Translations under genes and position numbers: made by a program
Assembly: GCA_009993955.1 (NCBI GenBank)
Contig: JAACSL010000006.1
Span: forward strand, 84,631 to 148,630
Source of the DNA: Paraglaciecola sp.
GTDB lineage: Bacteria; Pseudomonadota; Gammaproteobacteria; Enterobacterales; Alteromonadaceae
Direction of reading: 5' to 3'
Length of the DNA: 64,000 nt
Notes under the pieces: generated by a model
Databases searched by the model: none
What the model was told of the DNA's origin: nothing
Seen by the model: the letters and a program-made list of their open reading frames with translations, nothing else
In this document: piece by piece, positions 26,282-34,893 of the stretch
Layout: each line of letters starts with the position of its first letter
How positions within the stretch are numbered: position 1 is the first letter of the stretch

Positions 26282-26293
26282 GGGGGGCGGCGC

Positions 26294-27967
26294 ATGATAT
26301 TAAGACCTCGTCAAAAGCTGTTTGTGGAGCGCAGTCTGACTGCGCTTAAACAGCACCAAAATACGCTGGGAGTGGCGCCTACGGGCGCCGGCAAAACCAT
26401 CATGCTGTCCGGTGTTACCGGGCAGTGGTTGGCCGGTGAAGATGCCAAGGCCTGCGTGCTGGCCCATCGCGATGAGCTCACCACTCAGAACGAAGCCAAG
26501 TTCCGGCGCGTAAATCCGTCGGTCAGCACTTCTGTATTTGATGCCCAAGCAAAGTCCTGGGATGGTCAGGCCACCTTTGCCATGGTGCAAACACTGGGCA
26601 GAGACAGCAACCTAAAAAACATGCCCACGCTGGATCTGCTGGTGATTGATGAAGCGCACCATGCGGCGGCGCCAACCTACCGCCGCATTATCGATCATGT
26701 TCGAGATCGCAATCCGAAGGTTGCCATTTTCGGCGTAACGGCTACACCCAACCGGGGTGACAAGAAAGGCCTGCGACCGATATTCAGCAACGTGTCGGAT
26801 CAAATCACGCTGGCGGAGCTGATTTCGTCAGGCCACTTGGTCCCACCACGTACCTTCGTCATTGATGTGGGCACACAGGGAGAGCTTTCTCAGGTAAAAC
26901 GCGCGGCCGACGATTTCGACATGACGGCGGTCGACGCCATCATGAACAAGGCGCCGATCACCGATGCCGTTATCCGTCACTGGAAAGACAAAGCGCACGA
27001 TCGCCCCACCGTGGTGTTCTGCTCCACCGTGAATCACGCTCGCAATGTGGCAGAAGCATTCATTGCTGCAGGATTTTCAGCAGAGCTGATCCACGGCGAG
27101 CTGACCACCGCTGAACGGCAGGCGGCGTTGGGACGTTTTCAATCTGGCGAATCCCAGATCATCGTGAATGTGGCTGTCTTGACTGAAGGCTGGGACTTTC
27201 CGCCCACCAGCTGTGTGATTTTGCTTCGACCCAGCTCTTACAAATCCACGCTGATCCAGATGATTGGTCGAGGATTGCGTACCGTCGATCCGAACGAACA
27301 TCCCGGTGTCACCAAGAGTGACTGCATTGTGCTGGATTTTGGTACCAGCACCTTGCTGCATGGCTCGCTGGAGCAGGATGTCAATCTGGATGGCCACGAA
27401 GGATTGGGTGAGGCGCCACAAAAGGAATGCCCTGGATGCGGTGCCATGGTGCCGGCGGCAACACGCGAGTGTTCACTCTGTGGTCACGTATGGGAGCGCA
27501 CAGAAAGCGAAGGTAAAGTCGATCTCTCCGATTTTATCATGTCGGAAATCGATCTGCTGAAACGCTCATCGTTTCGTTGGTGTGATCTGTTTGGTGACGA
27601 CGCGGCGCTGATGGCGACGGGATTCGAAGCCTGGGCAGGCGTATTTTTTCTGGCGGGCCATTGGTACGGCATGGGCGGCGGTAAGAAGCAACCGGCGCGT
27701 CTGCTTGCCAAAGGCGATCGAACAGTGTGTTTAGCTGCAGCCGACGACTGGCTTAACGAGCATGAGACCGAAGATGCCGCCAACAAATCGCGTAAGTGGC
27801 TCAATCAAACGGTTACTGCACAGCAATTGCGCTATCTACCACCGGCTTATCGCAAAGACTTCGGCTTGACCCGCTATCAAGCCTCCTGCCTGTTGGCATT
27901 CCAGTTCAACAAACGCGATATCCAGTCACGCATTTTTAACGCAGCAGAACGCAGGGAGGCGGCTTGA
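26294..27967 (+). CDS. DEAD/DEAH-box helicase with zinc ribbon
   Basis: Helicase motifs appear in order: GVAPTGAGKTIML (I), VIDEAHHAAAPTY (II, DEAH), FGVTATPNR (III), VVFCSTVNHARNVAEAF (IV), VNVAVLTEGWDFP (V) and QMIGRGLR (VI). A CPGCGAMVPAATRECSLCGH zinc ribbon follows near residue 380, then about 160 C-terminal residues. It probably unwinds DNA for phage replication or recombination. It is 557 residues and intact. Confidence 0.92.
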   Translation: MILRPRQKLFVERSLTALKQHQNTLGVAPTGAGKTIMLSGVTGQWLAGEDAKACVLAHRDELTTQNEAKFRRVNPSVSTSVFDAQAKSWDGQATFAMVQTLGRDSNLKNMPTLDLLVIDEAHHAAAPTYRRIIDHVRDRNPKVAIFGVTATPNRGDKKGLRPIFSNVSDQITLAELISSGHLVPPRTFVIDVGTQGELSQVKRAADDFDMTAVDAIMNKAPITDAVIRHWKDKAHDRPTVVFCSTVNHARNVAEAFIAAGFSAELIHGELTTAERQAALGRFQSGESQIIVNVAVLTEGWDFPPTSCVILLRPSSYKSTLIQMIGRGLRTVDPNEHPGVTKSDCIVLDFGTSTLLHGSLEQDVNLDGHEGLGEAPQKECPGCGAMVPAATRECSLCGHVWERTESEGKVDLSDFIMSEIDLLKRSSFRWCDLFGDDAALMATGFEAWAGVFFLAGHWYGMGGGKKQPARLLAKGDRTVCLAAADDWLNEHETEDAANKSRKWLNQTVTAQQLRYLPPAYRKDFGLTRYQASCLLAFQFNKRDIQSRIFNAAERREAA

Positions 27968-27968
27968 T

Positions 27969-28325
27969 GTGCACTACCGATGTTTTATATGCCACCGCCC
28001 ACCGCGAGGCTTTGGCTGGCTGGACCCCGACCGCAAACAAGCACCCGAGCAACGGCGAGCCAGCTACAAGCGGTTCTGCTCCAAGCTCTGCCAAGACATT
28101 CACTATCAATTGCAGCGCAAGGGGGTGGCAATGAGCCGAACCGATCTTGAACAAAAAGCAGCCGAATCTGTGTTGGGTCCACTGGCGGATTACGTTGTCA
28201 GCGTGGGTATGAATAAAGGCTTGGGTGACTACACCAAGGCTGAAATTACCGGTCTGGTCGATGCCGTATTGAACGCTTATCACGCGACCTTGCAGGAGCT
28301 GTACAAAGACGAGGTGCCGTTCTGA
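27969..28325 (+). CDS. DUF6511-like zinc-binding phage protein
   Basis: The N terminus has CFICHRPPRGFGW and later FCSKLCQDIHY, four cysteines in a zinc-binding pattern, followed by a helical domain. GTG 27969 is one base after the helicase stop, and the 3' end overlaps the next gene by one base (TGATG). Its role is probably in DNA or protein binding. Confidence 0.6.
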   Translation: MHYRCFICHRPPRGFGWLDPDRKQAPEQRRASYKRFCSKLCQDIHYQLQRKGVAMSRTDLEQKAAESVLGPLADYVVSVGMNKGLGDYTKAEITGLVDAVLNAYHATLQELYKDEVPF

Positions 28326-29086
28326 TGCTGGACTTCAATCATCAACCCAACCTGTCTGAGCAGATTTGCGCGCGCATTGATGGCGCCTTGCAGTCGGCTC
28401 AGGCTCAACAAACACCACGCAATTATTTGGGTGCATCACGCCTCGGCGTCGCCTGTGATCGAGCCTTGCAGTTTGAGTATCTGAAAGCGCCAGTGGATGA
28501 AGGTCGAGAGTTCTCCGGTCAAACGCTGCGCATCTTCGCAGCTGGGCATGTGTTTGAATCGCTCGCTATCGACTGGCTGCGCGCAGCGGGATTTGATTTG
28601 CACACCGAAACCTTTATCGGTGGGCAATACGGCTTTTCTGCTGTAGATGGCCGTTTGCGTGGTCATGTCGATGGCATTTTGGCGGCAGGACCAGACGTGA
28701 TTACCGCTCAATATCCGGCGCTGTGGGAATGCAAATCGCTGAACAGCAAATCCTGGAAGGATACCGTGAAGCGAGGGCTGACCTTGTCCAAGCCGATTTA
28801 TGCGGCACAGGTTGCGCTGTATCAGGCGTACATGGAACCGCAAATTCCCGGCATTGCGAGCAACCCAGCGCTGTTTACGGCCATCAATAAAGATACCGCC
28901 GAAATCTATTTCGAATGGGTGCCGTTTAACGGTGAACTGGCGCAGCGTGCGTCCGATCGAGGCGTGCGTGTTCTGCAGTCCTGTGATGCCGGTGAACTGC
29001 TGCCCAGAGTGAGCCATGACCCAACGCATTACGAGTGCCGGTTCTGTCCTTGGCAGGATCGCTGCTGGCGGGAGGTGTCACCATGA
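28325..29086 (+). CDS. Cas4/RecB-like PD-(D/E)xK nuclease
   Basis: The nuclease core is visible as GHVDGILAAGPD (Asp) followed by ALWECKSLN (ExK) near residue 140. A cysteine cluster CRFCPWQDRCW at the C terminus, with an early Cys near residue 40, suggests an iron-sulfur cluster as in Cas4/AddB-type proteins. It is 253 residues and likely acts in phage recombination together with the neighbouring helicase. Confidence 0.8.
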   Translation: MLDFNHQPNLSEQICARIDGALQSAQAQQTPRNYLGASRLGVACDRALQFEYLKAPVDEGREFSGQTLRIFAAGHVFESLAIDWLRAAGFDLHTETFIGGQYGFSAVDGRLRGHVDGILAAGPDVITAQYPALWECKSLNSKSWKDTVKRGLTLSKPIYAAQVALYQAYMEPQIPGIASNPALFTAINKDTAEIYFEWVPFNGELAQRASDRGVRVLQSCDAGELLPRVSHDPTHYECRFCPWQDRCWREVSP

Positions 29087-31277
29087 CCAATGTCGTTTGG
29101 CTCGACTTTAACGACGCTCCTGATCAGGAGTTTGCTACCAAACCACGGCTTGAGTCCTCAGAGGTGAAGGCGCAATTGCTGGCGCGATTGCCCGCCGTAT
29201 TGCACTACCTGTTTCCCGCAGGCAAACAACGTGGCAAGCAATATGTTGTCGGCTATCTGGATGGCAATGCCGGCAAGAGTCTGGTGATTGAACTGGATGG
29301 TGCGCGTGCGGGCATGTGGATCGACTTTGCCACCGGTGAAGGTGGCGATATTTTGGATGCTTGGGCGCGTGTCATGCATCTGGATGCGCGGCACGATTTT
29401 CCAGCCGTGATGTCATCCGTTGCACAGTGGCTGGGTGTGCCTGACCATATCCCATTGAAAGGCGCCACCAAAAGTCCTTTACCATCGCACACTAAATCTA
29501 TTCCGGTGGATGAACTTGGGCCGGCGACAGCCAAGTGGGACTACCGCGATCAACATGGAAAATTGATTGCCTGCGTTTACCGCTATGACACGCCCAATGG
29601 TAAGGAGTTTAGGCCTTGGGATGTGCTGGCCAGGGCAATGCGCGTTCCGGATCCACGCCCTCTGTATAACCAGCCTCAGATAGCATCGGCCTCACACATC
29701 ATTTTGGTGGAAGGTGAAAAAGCAGCGGATGCACTGATCATTGAAGGACTGGTGGCCACCACAGCCATGAACGGCGCACAAGCGCCAGTGGGTAAAACGG
29801 ACTGGTCGCCGCTTAAAGGTAAGCAGGTGTTGATCTGGCCGGATAACGACGAGGCCGGTCAGCAGTATGCCGGTCGCGCTGCGCAGGCAATTGTTCAAGC
29901 CGGTGCCATTACCGTGGCCGTCCTCCATTTACCCGACGACAAACCTGAAAAGTGGGATGCCGCAGATGCAGTGGCCGAAGGCATGGACGTCTGGGCTATT
30001 GTGCGGGATAGCCAGCGCACGACTCTGAAAGACGCACCGGTCATTCCCGTTCACTCGTTGGGTGACTTGCTGGCGGATACCTCGCCGATGCCAGATGACC
30101 TGATTGCGCCCAGGGTACTGACTCCGGGTGGCATGGTCGTTTTCGGTGGCGCACCCAAGGTCGGCAAGAGTGACTTTCTGTTGTCGTGGTTAGCGCACAT
30201 GGCCGCCGGCGAACCCTTCTTGGAACTTTCACCCTCCAGACCGCTACGCGTGTTCTATTTGCAGGCAGAAGTGCAGTACCACTATCTGCGCGAGCGCATT
30301 CAGTCGATGGGTTTGCCGGCCACGCTTTGTCACAAAGCCGCGAACAATCTATTGGTCACGCCTCAGTTGCGGCTGGTACTCAACGATGAGGGTGTCGAGC
30401 AAGTGATTGAGGCACTGAGGCTGGCGGCAGCGAACGGAGGTATGGATGTGCTGGTGATTGATCCGATCCGCAATGTGTTTGATGGCGGTCCGGATGGCAG
30501 CAGTGAAAACGACAACAACGCCATGCTGTTTTTCTTGCGTGAGCGCGTTGAGCGTTTGCGCGATGCGGTCAATCCCGAGGCCGGTATTATCCTCGCGCAT
30601 CACACCAAGAAGATCAGCAAAAAGCAGGTCGAGGAAGATCCCTTTTTAGCGCTATCCGGTGCGGGCAGTCTGCGTGGTTATTACACCACCGGCATGCTGC
30701 TGTACCGACCAGATGAATCCCGTACCGACCGGGTGCTGGTGTTTGAGCTGCGTAATGGCGCCGGCTTACCCACCAAGCACGTCGATAAAAGCCAAGGGCG
30801 CTGGATTGAGCTGGACCCCAATCACGATCGACTGGTGAATCAGGACTACGCCGCAAAACTGGATGCCGAGCGTCTGCGCAAACGTGATGTCATTGTGCAA
30901 ATGCTCTATGACGAGGCTGCGCTGGGACGCGTCTATACCGCCACCAGTTTGCGGAAACCTTCGAAGGACACGCTGGCCTCGGCGCCAATCGCACCATCAA
31001 CGAGCGGATCTCTGTGTTGTCCAGCAAAGGCGACATCAAGGTCTTTCGTAACCCTGAGGACTATGGCCTGCCCGAACTGACGCGCAGCAAGTACGGCTAC
31101 TTGTGTGTAGAGGGGATGCTCATCCCCGGGCCTGAAACCGTGGACACGAATACAGGGGAGCTTACGCAGTCCTGCTACGCCATCAAACCCACTCATTACA
31201 AATGCCCGCAAACCGGTGCCGTTCTCCCCGTCGAGAACCCGGATGTGTGGGTTTACCAGGAGGTACCTTCGGTATGA
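29083..31277 (+). pseudogene. Phage primase/replicative helicase (Toprim plus RepA-like ATPase), frameshifted near its end
   Basis: ATG 29083 overlaps the previous stop (ATGA) after GGGAGGTG. The order is a primase-type N terminus, a Toprim domain (ILVEGEKAADAL near residue 205; WPDNDEAGQQYAG near 260) and a RepA/DnaB-like ATPase (FGGAPKVGKSDFLL near 350; DVLVIDPIRNVF near 460). Near 30944 one base appears missing: the frame that ends at 31080 changes to one reading QFAETFEGHAGLGANRTINE and continuing to 31277, a sensible winged-helix tail. The restored protein would be about 732 residues. Either the gene is damaged, losing its C-terminal DNA-binding tail, or the base is a sequencing error. 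Confidence 0.85.
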
Positions 31278-32020
31278 AAAACACCCCAAAAGCCAGTCTG
31301 CAATCTGCCCCAGTTTGCTGCAAACTGCAATCTGTCTGCAAACTGGAATCCAGCAAAAACAACCACTTAGAGCAGTTTGCAGATTGCAGAACCCAGATTG
31401 CAGATACCCCCTGCAATCTACCCACAAACCCAGCAATGACGGGGCTTGCAGGGGTAATTCCAGATTGCACGCAGACTCCCTCTCCCTACGGGAGAGGAGA
31501 GCCCCAAAGGGTGGCTCTCCATCCCGGGGCGGAGGGTTTGGCAAACACGACCGGTCCAGTGATGCTCTGTTTGGATCTCGGGACCACCAGCGGCTGGGCT
31601 ATCCGGACTGCACAAGGACTCGTCATCAGTGGCTCTGCCAGTTTCAAAAACGATCGCTGGCAAGGCGGTGGTATGCGCTTTGTGAAGTTCACTCAGTTTT
31701 TGAACGAGCTGAATCAATCTGCTGGCCCAATCCGTCTGGTCTTTTTCGAGGAAGTTCGTCGCCATTTGGGCGTCGATGCGGCCCACGCCTACGGTGGCTT
31801 CATGGCACACCTGACGGCCTGGTGTGAACAACACGCGATTGCCTATGAGGCGGTACCGGTCGGGACCATCAAACGGCACGCCACCGGCAAAGGCAATGCC
31901 AGTAAGGACATGATGCTGGACGCCGCGCGGCGCCGTGGCCATCAGCCTGTCGACGATAACGAGGCCGATGCGTTGGCCTTGCTGTACTGGGCGATGGAGC
32001 ATCGCCAAGGAGGTCTGTGA
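31274..32020 (+). CDS. RuvC-like Holliday junction resolvase, with atypical N-terminal extension
   Basis: The RNase H-like core begins at MLCLDLGTTSGWAI (ATG 31562) with the first catalytic Asp, has LVFFEEVRRH (Glu) and ends with VDDNEADALALLYW (two Asp). Phage resolvases of this kind process recombination or replication joints. ATG 31274 overlaps the previous stop and has AGGAGGT upstream, but the first 95 residues are encoded by the CTGCAAWCTG repeat cluster and look unlike any domain. The functional start may therefore be GTG 31559 or ATG 31562. Confidence 0.75.
   Translation: MKNTPKASLQSAPVCCKLQSVCKLESSKNNHLEQFADCRTQIADTPCNLPTNPAMTGLAGVIPDCTQTPSPYGRGEPQRVALHPGAEGLANTTGPVMLCLDLGTTSGWAIRTAQGLVISGSASFKNDRWQGGGMRFVKFTQFLNELNQSAGPIRLVFFEEVRRHLGVDAAHAYGGFMAHLTAWCEQHAIAYEAVPVGTIKRHATGKGNASKDMMLDAARRRGHQPVDDNEADALALLYWAMEHRQGGL
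31298..31470. repeat. Iteron-like cluster of CTGCAAWCTG motifs (candidate phage replication origin)
   Basis: Seven exact copies of the 10-mer CTGCAAWCTG in either orientation start at 31298, 31318, 31325, 31336, 31373, 31380 and 31394. Three copies with one change start at 31311, 31411 and 31461. The W position is T or A. Some copies overlap by three bases. The cluster lies between the primase end and the resolvase core, where lambda-like and plasmid replicons often carry initiator sites. Confidence 0.7.
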
Positions 32021-32406
32021 TGACGCACTGGCAAACCGAACAGGTAGCGGCGCGCTTTGAGGAATGTGTGGCTACGCTACGCAAGCTTCCCGGCGATCGT
32101 TCGTTGGGCTACGTGAGCTACTGGCCCGATATCAAATACGAACCGTGCGAACTGGCTCGGCAAGAGCCGCAGCCCATTCGGTTGCGCGCCACGCCGGATC
32201 AGATCACACGCATGGAGGAAACCCTGACTTGGATAACATGGATCAATCAGGGTGAACGAAATCTGGTGTGGCTCAGAGCTTACCGGACGCCTTGGCGTGT
32301 GATTGCGCGGGAAACCGGCTTCCCCAAAACTTCTGCCCAGCGCTATTGGCATGGGGCGTTACTAAAAATAGCGGCACGTTTAGAACAGGAGCGTAAGTCT
32401 GCGTGA
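32017..32406 (+). CDS. DUF6362 phage protein
   Basis: The 129-residue protein resembles DUF6362: VSYWPDIKYEPCEL near residue 35, ITRMEETLTWITWINQGERN and an HTH-like RVIARETGFPKTSAQRYWH. It overlaps the resolvase stop in ATGA. It ends the replication operon and could act as a late regulator; this is inference. Confidence 0.7.
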   Translation: MMTHWQTEQVAARFEECVATLRKLPGDRSLGYVSYWPDIKYEPCELARQEPQPIRLRATPDQITRMEETLTWITWINQGERNLVWLRAYRTPWRVIARETGFPKTSAQRYWHGALLKIAARLEQERKSA

Positions 32407-32486
32407 GAATGCCAAAACCACCGGTGGGACAAAAGCCGCGTTTTGAGCGAGAATACTTGCTAATCTCACGAGTGAACTGCACACAA

Positions 32487-32518
32487 GCCACGGCCACCAC
32501 ACCGTGGCTTTTATGTTT
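32487..32518 (+). terminator. Rho-independent terminator
   Basis: The stem AAGCCACGG/CCGTGGCTT with an intervening loop CCACCACA is followed by TTAT. It ends the replication transcript. The 300-bp interval 32407-32706 holds this terminator and, near 32660, three copies of GGTTCGC, but no supported gene. Confidence 0.7.
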
Positions 32519-32706
32519 AGGACGAACGGTATGTCGCGGGTGCATGGATGCACAGGAGCGACTTCATTTCTGCATCCCCATCCCATGGGTCCTTCCTGGC
32601 CGATGAGCAATACGGGGGGCGTGAGCGCGGCATTTCGCTAGCGTCAGGGTGTGAACTCGGGTTCGCAGGGTTCGCGGTTCGCACACCTATATTTCCAAGG
32701 TATCTC

Positions 32707-33972
32707 ATGTTATCTGTCAGCGTTGAAACGGTGGAGCATTGGCCGCTCCAGCGATTGATTCCCTATGCCAAAAATGCGCGCACTCATGACGATGCGCAGG
32801 TCTCTCAAATTGCCGGATCCATTGCCGAGTTTGGATTTGTTAATCCGATTCTGGTTGGGGATGACAACGTCATCATCGCAGGACATGGCCGACTCATGGC
32901 GGCCCAGCAATTAGGGCTGCGTGAAGTTCCGGTGATTGTGCTGGCCCATCTGTCCGCAGCTCAGCGCCGCGCGTTAGTGATTGCGGATAACAAGATTGCC
33001 GAGAATGCCGGCTGGAATGAAGACCTGCTGAAGCTTGAACTCGCCGACTTGAAAGACATCGGCTTCGATCTGGACCTCATTGGTTTCTCCGACGAGGAAC
33101 TGGATGAGCTGCTCGGTGGCGATGATGATGCCGGCGAGTCAGACGAAGATGCGGTGCCTGAAATCGAACAGGAGCCCGTCAGTCAGAACGGCGATTTATG
33201 GCTCTTGGGTGATCACCGCCTTCTGTGTGGTGACTCCACCAATGCTCAGGATCTCGCCCGATTAATGGATGGCGGTCTGGCCGATATGGCGTTTACCGAT
33301 CCTCCCTACAACGTCGATTATGGCAACAACGCCAAAGACAAAATGCGAGGCAAAGACCGGCGCATTCTGAATGATAATCTGGGCGATGATTTCTACGCGT
33401 TCTTGAAGGCAGCGCTTTCCAATATGCTGACGGTGACCAAGGGCGCCTGTTATGTGGCCATGTCCTCCAGCGAATTGGATACGCTGCAAAAAGCGTTCAG
33501 GGATGCTGGCGGCAAATGGTCGACATTCATCGTCTGGGCCAAGAATACCTTTACCTTGGGCCGCTCGGATTACCAGCGTCAGTACGAACCGATTTTGTAC
33601 GGCTGGCGCGAAGGCAACGACCATTACTGGTGTGGTGCCCGGGATCAAGGCGATGTCTGGTTTTTCAATAAGCCGGTCAAGAATGATCTGCATCCCACCA
33701 TGAAACCAGTGGAGCTGGTCGAGCGGGCCATCCGCAATTCCAGCAAAAGTCGGGATGTGGTGTTGGATCTGTTTGGCGGTTCTGGGAGCACACTCATTGC
33801 CTGCGAGAAAACCCATCGATCAGCCAGGCTCATCGAGCTGGATCCGAAGTACGTGGATGTGATCGTGCGGCGTTGGCAGGACTATTCTGGAAAGCAGGCC
33901 ACCCGAGCGTCGGATGGTCGGCCATTTGATGAAGTGGCGTTGGACGCTCAATCGGTAGTCGTATCCGATTGA
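32707..33972 (+). CDS. ParB-domain/DNA methyltransferase fusion (phage DNA modification)
   Basis: The N-terminal 100 residues are a ParB-like nuclease/CTP-type domain (LIPYAKNARTHDDAQVSQIA, then GHGRLMAAQQLGLREVPVIV). After an acidic linker (about 135-160) comes a beta-class amino methyltransferase with DPPYN (motif IV) before DLFGGSGSTL (motif I) and LHPTMKPVELV. ATG 32707 is chosen because the homology begins there; the longer frame from 32548 lacks support. It probably modifies phage DNA against host restriction. Its 3' end overlaps the minus-strand gene at 33948 by 25 bp. Confidence 0.9.
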   Translation: MLSVSVETVEHWPLQRLIPYAKNARTHDDAQVSQIAGSIAEFGFVNPILVGDDNVIIAGHGRLMAAQQLGLREVPVIVLAHLSAAQRRALVIADNKIAENAGWNEDLLKLELADLKDIGFDLDLIGFSDEELDELLGGDDDAGESDEDAVPEIEQEPVSQNGDLWLLGDHRLLCGDSTNAQDLARLMDGGLADMAFTDPPYNVDYGNNAKDKMRGKDRRILNDNLGDDFYAFLKAALSNMLTVTKGACYVAMSSSELDTLQKAFRDAGGKWSTFIVWAKNTFTLGRSDYQRQYEPILYGWREGNDHYWCGARDQGDVWFFNKPVKNDLHPTMKPVELVERAIRNSSKSRDVVLDLFGGSGSTLIACEKTHRSARLIELDPKYVDVIVRRWQDYSGKQATRASDGRPFDEVALDAQSVVVSD

Positions 33973-34220
33973 GGCAAATTAAAGTCGGTGAACTGTGATT
34001 CGAAAGCTTCGATTAAATCGCAAACCCGCTCCATGCGTAGTCGATTGACTGGTGTGACTGGCAGCGCCATAAGCTGCTCGCCTTCAACCAGTGCCTCTCG
34101 ATATTCTTCCTCGGAAATTTCCTCCGGTGGAAGCTGCGCATCCAGGTCAACATCGATATCTCCGACCAATGCGCGGATCTTTTCAAGAAGCTCACGCGAT
34201 GCTGGAACTGACTCACTCAA
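33948..34220 (-). CDS. Small acidic hypothetical protein next to rloB
   Basis: The 90-residue protein is strongly acidic (PPEEISEEEYREALVEGEQL) and helical, with a C-terminal segment FESQFTDFNLP. It is the last gene of the minus-strand defence block, 37 bp after rloB, and may be an accessory or antitoxin-like partner. No family is recognised. Confidence 0.5.
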   Translation of the reverse strand: MSESVPASRELLEKIRALVGDIDVDLDAQLPPEEISEEEYREALVEGEQLMALPVTPVNRLRMERVCDLIEAFESQFTDFNLPQSDTTTD

Positions 34221-34257
34221 TAGTTGAGTGAAGCCGTTGGATTGAGTCTGTGAGTCG

Positions 34258-34890
34258 TTAATTTTTTAAGTTCCTAAGATATTTCACCAGTTCATGAACT
34301 TCGGTTGACGGATTCTGTTCACCGGTTGCTTGTGCATCCCGCTGAGCTCTTTCAGCGTTCTGTATATCTGCGTCAAGGTTAGGAAGCAGTGCATCAAATA
34401 TGCCTCGCATTCCTTTTGTATAGGCTGGCAACTCAGCTTTAAGCGATGACTGGCAGAGCTGAGCACCCGTCCTGCCATGGGCTGGATGAAACGGTGGCCT
34501 CTGATAACCGAAATGAAGCAATAGCCAGAACTCAAAGCAAGGCCAGGAGCGGGCAGAAACAATGTCACCGGCATTCAGCTGGCTTGATGCTGCATCAAAG
34601 TTGGTATGCTCATCGCGGTCGAATACACAGTAGACTTTGTCGAACTTTTCGCCCTGTTTGGATTCATCCTTTAGGAGCTTTTTCGCATGCTTCACGACTG
34701 ACACCGGATCAGAACCGTGAGCCGGCGTCACTGCAATATTGGCAGTGCTGAGGCCATAGTGATTTCTGAGATCCTCGAAATATACGGGTTCTGTTTTTTC
34801 GCCTTCACAGACAATTAAGACACGGTCGTATGGCTCTCGCTTGGGTGCTTTACGTCTTAAATCAGCAGGATTTCTTGGCTTCCGTGGCAT
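34258..34890 (-). CDS. rloB: RloB-like Toprim-fold protein (AbiLii-like)
   Basis: The 210-residue protein starts with KREPYDRVLIVCEGEKTEPV, has VYCVFDRDEH (DxD) near residue 85 and RSWPCFEFWLLLHF near residue 115, the RloB pattern. RloB pairs with the AAA-type ATPase RloA upstream, with three bases between the genes. Together they match the AbiL abortive-infection arrangement, in which sensing is assigned to the ATPase and toxicity to the Toprim-like protein. Confidence 0.88.
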   Translation of the reverse strand: MPRKPRNPADLRRKAPKREPYDRVLIVCEGEKTEPVYFEDLRNHYGLSTANIAVTPAHGSDPVSVVKHAKKLLKDESKQGEKFDKVYCVFDRDEHTNFDAASSQLNAGDIVSARSWPCFEFWLLLHFGYQRPPFHPAHGRTGAQLCQSSLKAELPAYTKGMRGIFDALLPNLDADIQNAERAQRDAQATGEQNPSTEVHELVKYLRNLKN

Positions 34891-34893
34891 GCG

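Noticed and set aside
31298..31470. CRISPR array
   Set aside because: The repeats are 10 bases, occur in both orientations and have irregular, often overlapping spacing.
31216..32008. Alternative ORFs overlapping the resolvase on both strands
   Set aside because: The RuvC-like frame carries all catalytic acidic residues; the others do not.
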